Assembly: GCA_018664075.1 (NCBI GenBank)
Contig: JABJOY010000002.1
Coordinates: forward strand, 1-50,410
Origin: Porticoccaceae bacterium
GTDB taxonomy: Bacteria; Pseudomonadota; Gammaproteobacteria; Pseudomonadales; Porticoccaceae
Length of the DNA stretch: 50,410 nt
Reading direction: 5' to 3'
The translations under genes were made by a program, and so were the position numbers. This document shows, piece after piece, positions 8,731-15,892 of this stretch. Numbering within the stretch: position 1 is the stretch's first letter; each line of letters starts with the position of its first letter. Below the pieces are notes generated by a model that was not told the origin of the DNA, did not search any database, and worked only from the letters and a program-made list of their open reading frames with translations.

Positions 8731-9204
8731 ATGAATCGACGAACCTGGATACAGCATATCGGACTTGGCAGTTTGGCTATTATTGCCTCAGGCCGATTGT
8801 GGGCGCTGGAGAAGATCACCCGCTCGGACAATGAGTGGAAGCAGCAGCTCAGTGAGGCTGAGTATTATATTCTCCGGGACGAGGGCACAGAGCCTCCAGG
8901 CTCAAGCCCGCTAAATAAGGAACACAGGCAGGGCAGATATCATTGTGCTGGCTGTGACCTGCCGCTTTTCACCTCAGAGATGAAATATGAAAGTGGTACC
9001 GGCTGGCCCTCATTCTTTGATCATATTGAGGGTCATATCGATACCAAGCGTGATTTTAAACTGATCTGGCCGCGTACCGAATATCACTGTGCCCGCTGTG
9101 GCGGTCATCAGGGCCATGTGTTTGACGACGGCCCAAAGCCCACAGGTCAGCGTTGGTGCAATAATGGTTTGGCGCTTAAATTTGTCCCCCAGTCTCAGGG
9201 CTGA
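8731..9204 (+). CDS. msrB: Peptide-methionine (R)-S-oxide reductase MsrB, probably exported
   Basis: This enzyme reduces methionine-R-sulfoxide in proteins. The Zn site is CAGC plus CARC (in YHCARCGGHQGHVF). The substrate motif SGTGWPSF is intact, and catalytic Cys143 lies in RWCNNGLALKF (many homologs have RYCxNS here). The first ~25 residues look like an export signal, possibly twin-arginine: MNRRTWIQ, a hydrophobic run GLGSLAIIASG, then LWA as a candidate cleavage site. Cytoplasmic MsrB lacks this, so the enzyme probably repairs periplasmic proteins. A GAGGG Shine-Dalgarno precedes the ATG. The gene converges on tesA with only 3 bases between the stop codons. Confidence 0.93.
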   Translation: MNRRTWIQHIGLGSLAIIASGRLWALEKITRSDNEWKQQLSEAEYYILRDEGTEPPGSSPLNKEHRQGRYHCAGCDLPLFTSEMKYESGTGWPSFFDHIEGHIDTKRDFKLIWPRTEYHCARCGGHQGHVFDDGPKPTGQRWCNNGLALKFVPQSQG

Positions 9205-9207
9205 TCA

Positions 9208-9825
9208 TTACTGGTCCATCAATGGCTGAATATAGCCTTTGATCACTTCTTTGATAACAGGCTGCGCCAGTGCGGTGGGGTGCAGCCCATCCTCTTGAAT
9301 CATGCCCTCGGTAATGGCTAATTCTTCAAGTTGAAAAGGAATTAAAACAACCTGTTGCTCATCAGATAGCTGCGGATACACTGCGGCAAAGGCATCGGAG
9401 TAACGGCGGCCATAGTTGGGCGGCAGGCGCATGCCAAATAAAACGGGTTCGGCACCGGCTTGGCGACACAGTTCAATCATGGTCTGCAAATTACGCTTCA
9501 TCAGGCTGAGCGGCTGGCCGCGCAGGCCATCATTACCGCCCAGCTCCAAGAGCACATAGTCAGGGCTGAACTTTTCCAGCAGCAGGGGTAGTCGATTGAG
9601 TCCTCCACCGGTTGTATCGCCGCTAATACTGCCATTAATGACCTGATGTCTGTCGCTTAAGTCATCGCGCAACAGCGCGACCCAGCCACTTTCCTGATTG
9701 ACGCCGTAACCCGCGCTGAGGCTATCACCCAAAACTAACAGCGTTGATCCATAAGTATTGGCGCCGAGTAAAATAAACAGGCAACATAAGCGCCGGATAA
9801 ATGAAGTGGTTACAAAGAGTCGCAT
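9208..9825 (-). CDS. tesA: Periplasmic SGNH esterase TesA (acyl-CoA thioesterase I / lysophospholipase type)
   Basis: A 205-residue SGNH/GDSL hydrolase. Block I is LGDSLSAGYG with catalytic Ser35, block III is GGNDGLRG, and block V is DGLHPTA with the Asp-His pair. Residues 1-26 are a signal peptide (FIRRLCCLFILLGANTYGS), so the enzyme acts in the periplasm on acyl esters, as E. coli TesA/ApeA/PldC does. It is transcribed away from the YbbA/YbbP-type ABC genes, the same divergent arrangement as in E. coli. The 73-base gap contains a perfect TTGCTAGCAA palindrome (9877-9886). Confidence 0.94.
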   Translation of the reverse strand: MRLFVTTSFIRRLCCLFILLGANTYGSTLLVLGDSLSAGYGVNQESGWVALLRDDLSDRHQVINGSISGDTTGGGLNRLPLLLEKFSPDYVLLELGGNDGLRGQPLSLMKRNLQTMIELCRQAGAEPVLFGMRLPPNYGRRYSDAFAAVYPQLSDEQQVVLIPFQLEELAITEGMIQEDGLHPTALAQPVIKEVIKGYIQPLMDQ

Positions 9826-9898
9826 AAATAATCTCTAAAAATAAGCCGTTAGTCACTGCCTGCAGTGTATGCAATTTTGCTAGCAATGGACATTTGAA

Positions 9899-10792
9899 AT
9901 GATCGAAGTCAGTAACATCAGTAAGCAAGTCAGTACCACCGAAGGTACGCTCAATATTTTGCATGAGATCAACTTATCTCTCGCAAGCGGCGAAAGTTTA
10001 GCAATTGTTGGGCCCTCGGGATCAGGCAAGTCAACATTGCTGGGTATTCTGGCTGGTCTTGATCTGCCGACAGCTGGCTCAGTGAGCCTTAATGGCGAAG
10101 ATATTACCGCCATGGATGAAGAGGGCCGCGCCACTGTGCGGGCCGGACATGTGGGTTTTGTTTTTCAATCATTTCATCTGCTGCCGGGCTTAACTGCTCT
10201 GGAAAATGTAGCACTGCCCCTAGAATTGCAGGGCGACAAAGATGCATTAAAAACCGCTGCCTACTATTTAAAGCGTGTGGGTCTGGAACATCGCACTACC
10301 CATTATCCACGCCAGTTATCTGGGGGTGAACAGCAACGCGTCGCCGTGGCAAGAGCCTTTGCCTGTCGGCCGACTATTCTTTTCGCCGATGAGCCAACCG
10401 GAAACTTGGATACGGGTACAGGCGAGAAAATTAATGATCTGCTGTTTGACCTCAATAAAGAAGAAGGCACCACATTAGTGCTGGTGACCCATGAGCATAA
10501 TCTTGCTGCGCGCTGTGGTCAGCGCCTGGTATTGGCTGCGGGTCGGCAGGTTGACCAGACCGCCCCTAAGAAAAAGGCAGTAGTTAAAAAGACAGTGGCT
10601 AAAAGGGCTGCTGTTAAAAAAGCATCAGTGAAAAAAACGGTCATCCCTAAGGCGAAAGTAAAGGCCAAGACAAGAGCCAAGCCAAAAACGGTAGCAAAAG
10701 CCAAGGCAAAGCCCAAAGCGACTCCAAAACCCAAGGCGGCTCCAAAGCCCACAGCAGCTCCAAAATCAAAAGCCCAGGGTAGTAAACGTTAA
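9899..10792 (+). CDS. YbbA-type ABC transporter ATPase with a lysine-rich C-terminal tail
   Basis: Residues 1-220 are a complete ABC ATPase of the LolD/MacB/YbbA group: Walker A GPSGSGKST, Q-loop VFQSFHLLPG, signature LSGGEQQR, Walker B ILFADEPTGNLD and the switch His in LVTHEH. The core matches E. coli YbbA closely in layout, and YbbA ends at about residue 228. Here the protein continues for some 75 residues (about 223-297) made almost only of Lys, Ala, Pro, Val and Thr: 26 lysines and no acidic residue. The tail resembles histone H1 or AlgP tails and was probably expanded from PKxA-type repeats. It is coupled to the permease gene by a TAATG overlap at 10790-10794. Confidence 0.92.
   Translation: MIEVSNISKQVSTTEGTLNILHEINLSLASGESLAIVGPSGSGKSTLLGILAGLDLPTAGSVSLNGEDITAMDEEGRATVRAGHVGFVFQSFHLLPGLTALENVALPLELQGDKDALKTAAYYLKRVGLEHRTTHYPRQLSGGEQQRVAVARAFACRPTILFADEPTGNLDTGTGEKINDLLFDLNKEEGTTLVLVTHEHNLAARCGQRLVLAAGRQVDQTAPKKKAVVKKTVAKRAAVKKASVKKTVIPKAKVKAKTRAKPKTVAKAKAKPKATPKPKAAPKPTAAPKSKAQGSKR
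10559..10789 (+). repeat. Low-complexity Lys/Ala/Pro-coding repeat region
   Basis: Degenerate 6- to 12-base repeats (AAxCCxAAGGC-like) encode the (K/P)-K-A-type tail of the YbbA-type ATPase. The DNA stays in frame throughout. Such a region may vary in length between strains. Confidence 0.7.
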
Positions 10793-13281
10793 TGCAAGCC
10801 TTAAAAATGTTGCTGCGCACTTGGCGCGGCGGTCAGTTGGGTCTTATCGTTTGGTCGTTGGTGCTGGCAGTCTCAGTGGTGACCTCGGTCTCATTGTTGG
10901 CCGAGCGCATTGAGCGCGCGCTGACCGCAGAATCCAGTGCCTTTCTGGCAGCGGACCTAGTGGTTCGCAGTAATAAGCCGACGCCACAGGCTTGGATTAC
11001 CGAAGCAGGGCTGCAGGGTGTTGAAACCTCGCAGATGGTGAGCTTTGCCTCAATGGTGTATCACCAATCAGATATGCATCTGGCCTCGATTAAAGCGGTG
11101 CAAAGCAACTACCCGCTACGTGGCCTAATTAAGCGTTCAACAACGCCATTTACCTTTGATGAAAGTCTGATTGAGGCGGTCAATTACGGCCCGGCGCCGG
11201 GAGAAACCTGGGTAGATGCACGACTGTTACCACTACTTAATATCGAGCTTGGGGATAACATAGAACTGGGCGATACCATTCTTAAGGTGACCCAGATAAT
11301 TGTCGAAGAACCAGATGGTGGTTCTTACAGTTTCTTTGGTGCCCGTGTGCTGATGAATTGGGGGGATGTTGCAGCTGCAGGCATAGTTCAGCCGGGCAGC
11401 CGCGTTACCTATAAGTATCTAATGGCTTCGGGCGCTGACCAAAATGCGTTCACTGGCTACAGCGATTGGCTAAAAGATCAGTTGAGTATTCATGATCGCC
11501 TTATTACGCCAGATGAGGCCCAAGCCAGTATTGCCAGTACTATGGATAGAGGGCGACGCTTTTTATTACTTGCCGGCAGCATAGGTGTGGTACTGGCCGG
11601 TATAGCACTGGCCCTTGCTAGCCATCATTTTGCGGCAGGACAAACTCAGCAGGTGGCTCTGCTTAAAAGTTGGGGCATTCCGGCTAGTCGAGTGCGCAGT
11701 CTGTATCTGCAGCAGAGTTTATGGCTGGGTGTTGGTGGTTCCCTGGTTGGCTTGTCAGTCGGCTATGGTTTTTCTGAATTACTTATTTCAATTGTCCGCG
11801 AATGGTTGCCCATCGCGCTGCCGAATGCTGGGATAAGACCTTGGATAACCGGCATGGCCACGGGCCTACTGTGTTTGGGTGGCTTTACTTTGCCTGCACT
11901 ATGGCACTTACCTGCGCAGCCTCCGCTGGCGGTATTGCGCCAGGATATTCAGGTTGCACCGGTGAGTTCTGCCATCCGCGGTGCCTTTGGCATAGCGGCG
12001 GTGGCTGGCTTGCTACTGTGGTATAGCAATAGTGTGTATCTGTCCCTAGCTATTTTGGCCGGATTTGCGCTGACCGCACTGGCCACGGTTATTATTGGTT
12101 TGGCGATGTTGCGGCTGGGCAAAAATTATGGCCAGCGTCTGGGTAGTATCTGGCGTTTAGCGTTAAATAATTTGTGGCGTCGCAGATCGCAAAGTTTGAT
12201 TCAAATGGTGGGCTTTTCGGGGGCCATTGCGCTATTGATGATTATGGTAGTGGTGCGCACCTCATTGATTGATGAGTGGCGTTTTCAGTTAGCCGAAGAT
12301 GCTCCCAATCACTTTTTGGTCAATGTGGCGCCCTATGAGCTTGATGGTGTGCGCGATTTGGTCAATGCACAAAATCTTGAGACGGCTGGTTGGTACGCTA
12401 TGGTGCGTGGCAGAATGACTGCGATTAATGGACAACCAATAACTGAAGCACAGAAAGATAGCCATGAGTCTTTTCGCCGTGAACTCAATCTTAGCTGGAC
12501 GGCTGAATTGCCCGACGGCAATAAGATCACCGAAGGGCAGTGGTGGGGCGAGGTGGATAGCGCCACAACCATTGCACCCGTGTCTCTCGAGGATGAGATA
12601 GCTGAAGAGCTCGGGCTAAAATTGGGTGATCGCATTACCTTTAGTGTGGGTGGCTTGATCTTTGAGTCAGAGGTCGTCAATACCCGCACCCTCAACTGGG
12701 ATAATATGACACCCAATTTCTACTTCCTGTTTCCCGAAGGGCTTCTGGAAGAGTATCCCCGCACCAGTATGACCAGCCTGTATATCCCACCCAAGCAAAA
12801 ACTGCTGGTCAATGACCTGCTGCGCAAGTACCCCACGGTGCAGGTGATAGAGCTGGATAAAATTATTGATCGTATTCGCACAATTGTGTCCCAGGTGACC
12901 CGTGGTTTAGAGATTATGACGTTGCTAATTCTGAGCTGTGGTGTACTGGTGATGTTTGCCGCGGTGAGCCTGTCGATGTCAGAGCGGCTGCAAGAGAGCG
13001 CCATACTGCGCACATTGGGTAGTTCGAGGCGTTTGATTCTGGGTATCCAGCTGGTTGAGTTTAGTACGCTGGGAATAATGGCAGGTTTGCTGGCAGCTAT
13101 CGGTGCTGAGGCAGCGGTGGTTATGTTGCAGTACTTTATGTTTGATCTACCATTAGCCTTGCACCCTTGGATTTGGGTAACAGGGCCGATTGCTGGTGGT
13201 GTTTTAGTCGGTGCTCTAGGGGTTGGCTACAGTCGTAAAGCCGTGGTGCAGCCTCCATTGGAAGTGCTGAAAAGTCTTTAA
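10792..13281 (+). CDS. YbbP-type ABC transporter permease (FtsX-like domains)
   Basis: An 829-residue inner-membrane protein with a TM helix near residues 12-35, a large periplasmic region, and two groups of hydrophobic segments (about 265-480 and 700-820). It matches the layout of E. coli YbbP: two FtsX/MacB-type permease domains in one chain. Recognisable pieces are LASHHFAAGQTQQVALLKSWG in the first domain and SERLQESAILRTLGSSRRLIL in the second, the coupling regions that contact the ATPase. The pair may act as a mechanotransmission complex linked to the neighbouring periplasmic esterase TesA; that is inference from conserved neighbourhood. The last codons lie about 65 bases before rnpB. 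Confidence 0.9.
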   Translation: MQALKMLLRTWRGGQLGLIVWSLVLAVSVVTSVSLLAERIERALTAESSAFLAADLVVRSNKPTPQAWITEAGLQGVETSQMVSFASMVYHQSDMHLASIKAVQSNYPLRGLIKRSTTPFTFDESLIEAVNYGPAPGETWVDARLLPLLNIELGDNIELGDTILKVTQIIVEEPDGGSYSFFGARVLMNWGDVAAAGIVQPGSRVTYKYLMASGADQNAFTGYSDWLKDQLSIHDRLITPDEAQASIASTMDRGRRFLLLAGSIGVVLAGIALALASHHFAAGQTQQVALLKSWGIPASRVRSLYLQQSLWLGVGGSLVGLSVGYGFSELLISIVREWLPIALPNAGIRPWITGMATGLLCLGGFTLPALWHLPAQPPLAVLRQDIQVAPVSSAIRGAFGIAAVAGLLLWYSNSVYLSLAILAGFALTALATVIIGLAMLRLGKNYGQRLGSIWRLALNNLWRRRSQSLIQMVGFSGAIALLMIMVVVRTSLIDEWRFQLAEDAPNHFLVNVAPYELDGVRDLVNAQNLETAGWYAMVRGRMTAINGQPITEAQKDSHESFRRELNLSWTAELPDGNKITEGQWWGEVDSATTIAPVSLEDEIAEELGLKLGDRITFSVGGLIFESEVVNTRTLNWDNMTPNFYFLFPEGLLEEYPRTSMTSLYIPPKQKLLVNDLLRKYPTVQVIELDKIIDRIRTIVSQVTRGLEIMTLLILSCGVLVMFAAVSLSMSERLQESAILRTLGSSRRLILGIQLVEFSTLGIMAGLLAAIGAEAAVVMLQYFMFDLPLALHPWIWVTGPIAGGVLVGALGVGYSRKAVVQPPLEVLKSL

Positions 13282-13345
13282 CATCGCCAACCCATCCCCC
13301 ACCAATAAACCCCAAAGCAAAGCCCAACCTATGCTATCCTCCCCA

Positions 13346-13730
<385 letters not shown>

Positions 13731-13743
13731 TTGTTGTAATGCG

Positions 13744-13783
13744 AAAAGGACTGGCGAGAGATCGCTGGTCCTTTTTGTTTTTT
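13744..13783 (+). terminator. Intrinsic terminator after rnpB
   Basis: A 14-base stem, AAAAGGACTGGCGA (13744-13757) with TCGCTGGTCCTTTT (13762-13775), closes on a GAGA loop with two G-U pairs, and is followed by TTGTTTTTT. It is a good rho-independent terminator about 15 bases after the RNase P RNA. Confidence 0.88.
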
Positions 13784-14008
13784 ACTCAGTGATTCCTCTA
13801 CTTTTTTATTTCTTTTTGGTCTAAAGCGCTCTATAAAATAAATTAATTGTTCTTAAAGCCCCTCAAAGCTAGAAGTTACTTTAACTTGTAGCCTTACTGC
13901 CATGTTTTATATTGTGAATTATTTTTCGCTTTCTTAGTCACCTGAAGCAAAGTTTAAATATTCCCGGAACTTACTGATTTTATTCACTTTTTTTGTAATC
14001 CACCGGCA

Positions 14009-14037
14009 TTGACATTGACCCGCGATCACCATAACCT
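14009..14037 (+). promoter_or_regulatory. Weak candidate promoter for the dcw cluster
   Basis: A consensus -35 TTGACA stands at 14009-14014. The best -10 choices are CATAAC (14030-14035, 15-base spacer) or TAACCT (14032-14037, 17-base spacer), both poor. Its position just upstream of the MraZ boxes fits a repressed dcw promoter. Confidence 0.35.
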
Positions 14038-14043
14038 GCACCG

Positions 14044-14100
14044 ATGGGTAAAAGTGGCGAAAAGTGGCGTATTTAGGTTTCTAAGTGGGTCCCAAGTGGA
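14044..14100 (+). promoter_or_regulatory. MraZ-box direct repeats
   Basis: ATGGG (14044-14048), GTGGC (14054-14058) and GTGGC (14064-14068) are spaced exactly 10 bases apart, and GTGGG (14085-14089) and GTGGA (14096-14100) follow 11 bases apart. E. coli MraZ binds direct GTGGG-like repeats with 5-base spacers upstream of its own gene and represses the dcw cluster. The layout here fits the same autoregulation. Confidence 0.75.
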
Positions 14101-14115
14101 GCAAAAGGGGTAAAA

Positions 14116-14583
14116 GTGTTTAGAGGTAGCGATCCAATCAATATGGATACCAAGGGCCGGATGGCAATTCCGACCCGCTACCGTGCCCTGCTCGAAGATA
14201 TTTGCTCCAACGACCTGGTTATCACCATAGATATGAAGTCTACCTGTTTGACCCTCTCGCCGCTTCCGGAATGGAAAAAATTCGAAGAAAAGGTCGCTTC
14301 ACTGCCGGCAATGGATGAGCTGGGCGAAATGCTCAGTCGTTTTGTTGTGGGCCAGGCTAAGGATCTGCAGGTTGACGGCAGCGGCAGAATATTAATCCCT
14401 ACAGAATTGCGCGGTTACGCCGAGCTTGAGAAAAAGCTGGTACTGGTGGGCCGCACCCAGCGCCTGGAAATCTGGTCAGAAGATAACTGGAATGCTGAGC
14501 GTGAGAAGTCTCAGGAAAATTATCGCAGCATGTTGATCGATAAAGACAACATGTCCGATGCGCTTAAAAACCTGTCTTGGTAA
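14116..14583 (+). CDS. mraZ: Transcriptional regulator MraZ
   Basis: First gene of the dcw cluster, 155 residues, with two AbrB/SpoVT-like halves: MFRGSDPINMDTKGRMAIPTRYR at the start and DLQVDGSGRILIPTELRGYA in the middle. The DxxGR pattern in each half is the family hallmark. MraZ forms a ring, binds the repeats upstream and represses the cluster. The start is GTG 14116, chosen because MraZ proteins begin MFRG and because AGGGG lies 5 bases upstream; an internal ATG at 14143 would remove half of the first motif. The RBS/start sequence itself (GGGGTAAAAGTG) resembles the upstream box pair, so MraZ might also bind there. Confidence 0.95.
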   Translation: MFRGSDPINMDTKGRMAIPTRYRALLEDICSNDLVITIDMKSTCLTLSPLPEWKKFEEKVASLPAMDELGEMLSRFVVGQAKDLQVDGSGRILIPTELRGYAELEKKLVLVGRTQRLEIWSEDNWNAEREKSQENYRSMLIDKDNMSDALKNLSW

Positions 14584-14592
14584 GGGGTCTGC

Positions 14593-15534
14593 ATGAGCAA
14601 CGCTGAACAGGCTGCACATACAACAGTGTTACTGCATGAAGCAGTTGATGCGCTGGTGACAGATATCGATGGTTTTTATGTCGATGGCACCTTTGGTCGC
14701 GGCGGACACGTAGCAGAGCTGTTGGGCAGATTGTCAGGTCAGGGTTCGGTGCTGGCAATAGATAAAGATCCCCAGGCTATCTCTGCAGGTCAGGAACGTT
14801 TTGCCGAGGATGCCAGATTGCAGTTATTTCATGGCAGTTTTGCAGATTTGCAAAATGTTGCGGCTGAGATGGGTAAGACCGGTGATATATCCGGCGTGCT
14901 GCTTGATCTGGGTGTTTCCTCCCCCCAGCTGGATCAAGCGGAGCGCGGATTTAGTTTTATGCGCGATGGGCCATTGGATATGCGCATGGATACCAGCCGA
15001 GGCATGTCTGCAGCCGAATGGATTGCGACGGCGGATGAGCAGGATATTGCGCGGGTGATTAAGGAATATGGCGAAGAGCGCTTTGCTCGACGCATGGCCA
15101 GTGCGGTGGTTAAGGAGCGAGTTAAGGCGCCAATTACTGGCACTGTGCAGCTGGCCGGAATACTGGCCGCGGCCCATCCAGCCTGGGAGCGAGGCAAGCA
15201 TCCGGCAACCAAGGCATTTCAGGCGATCAGAATATTTATTAATCGCGAACTGGAAGACCTTGAGGACCTGCTGGCTCAGGTGATTGATAATTTAAAAGTG
15301 GGTGGTCGGCTGGTCATTATCAGCTTCCATTCTCTCGAAGATCGGCGAGTTAAACGGTTTATTCGCGACCAGGAGCAGGGCATTAAGTTGCCCAAAAATC
15401 TGCCAATCAGAGATGTCGACCGCGGTGTGCGTTTGGTCAAGGTTGGCAAGGCGATTAAACCTGCTGTGACAGAGGTTGATGGCAATATCAGGTCGCGCAG
15501 TGCGGTGATGCGCATAGCTGAAAGAGTGGCCTGA
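14593..15534 (+). CDS. rsmH: 16S rRNA (cytosine-1402-N4)-methyltransferase RsmH
   Basis: Also called MraW. It methylates N4 of C1402 in 16S rRNA, fine-tuning the P site. Motifs: HTTVLLHEAVDAL at the N-terminus, SAM-binding YVDGTFGRGGH, GVLLDLGVSSPQLD, the RGFSF..GPLDMRM segment, and the C-terminal ISFHSLEDRRVKRF. The 313 residues equal the E. coli protein. AGGGG precedes the ATG and it follows mraZ by 9 bases in the standard dcw order. The ftsL start codon comes one base after its stop. Confidence 0.97.
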   Translation: MSNAEQAAHTTVLLHEAVDALVTDIDGFYVDGTFGRGGHVAELLGRLSGQGSVLAIDKDPQAISAGQERFAEDARLQLFHGSFADLQNVAAEMGKTGDISGVLLDLGVSSPQLDQAERGFSFMRDGPLDMRMDTSRGMSAAEWIATADEQDIARVIKEYGEERFARRMASAVVKERVKAPITGTVQLAGILAAAHPAWERGKHPATKAFQAIRIFINRELEDLEDLLAQVIDNLKVGGRLVIISFHSLEDRRVKRFIRDQEQGIKLPKNLPIRDVDRGVRLVKVGKAIKPAVTEVDGNIRSRSAVMRIAERVA

Positions 15535-15535
15535 G

Positions 15536-15811
15536 TTGTCTGCCGCTGGCACGTTGCGATTGGCTTTGCTGTGGATTTTGGTGCTGGTAAGTGCTGTCTC
15601 TGTGGCGTTGGTTAGCCACCTGTGCCGCCAGCAGTATGCAGAGCTGATGGCGCTGCAGCGAGAGGCCAGCCAGATGGACGAGGACTACGGTAAATATCTG
15701 TTAGAGCAAAGTGCCTGGGGTTCGCTGCAGCGTATTGAGACCAAGGCGGTGCAGGAGTTGAAGATGCGCAGTCCGCGGCCAGATGAAATATTAATGGTTA
15801 AGCCTGATTAG
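15536..15811 (+). CDS. ftsL: Cell division protein FtsL
   Basis: A 91-residue bitopic divisome protein. It has a short cytoplasmic start, one membrane span (about residues 8-27, LALLWILVLVSAVSVALVSH) and a periplasmic coiled-coil (about 30-75: QQYAELMALQREASQMDEDY). The conserved C-terminal segment follows (RIETKAVQELKMRSPRPDEI). FtsL, with FtsB and FtsQ, activates FtsWI. The only possible start before the membrane span is TTG (15536 or TTGs a few codons later), so this is a rare-start gene, consistent with low FtsL levels. The sequence is poorly conserved, as usual; position between rsmH and ftsI supports the call. Confidence 0.93.
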   Translation: MSAAGTLRLALLWILVLVSAVSVALVSHLCRQQYAELMALQREASQMDEDYGKYLLEQSAWGSLQRIETKAVQELKMRSPRPDEILMVKPD

Positions 15812-15892
15812 GTCAGGTTTGCCGATTTAACCGTTTAGCGGTTTGGTATAGAGCACGGCTCTTATTTATTTTTAGAAGGGAAAAGCAGCACA

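Larger units (their letters stand above)
13784..14115 (+). other. Intergenic region upstream of mraZ
   Basis: About 330 AT-rich bases without a convincing gene. The first two thirds show only a weak hairpin (AAGTTA/TAACTT at 13873-13887). The last third holds the candidate dcw promoter region and the MraZ-box repeats listed separately. No small open frame with a good ribosome-binding site was seen. Confidence 0.6.

Noticed and set aside
9854-9867. LexA box near tesA/YbbA
   Set aside because: The CACTG-CCTG-CAGTG dyad has the wrong spacing; LexA needs CTG-N10-CAG.
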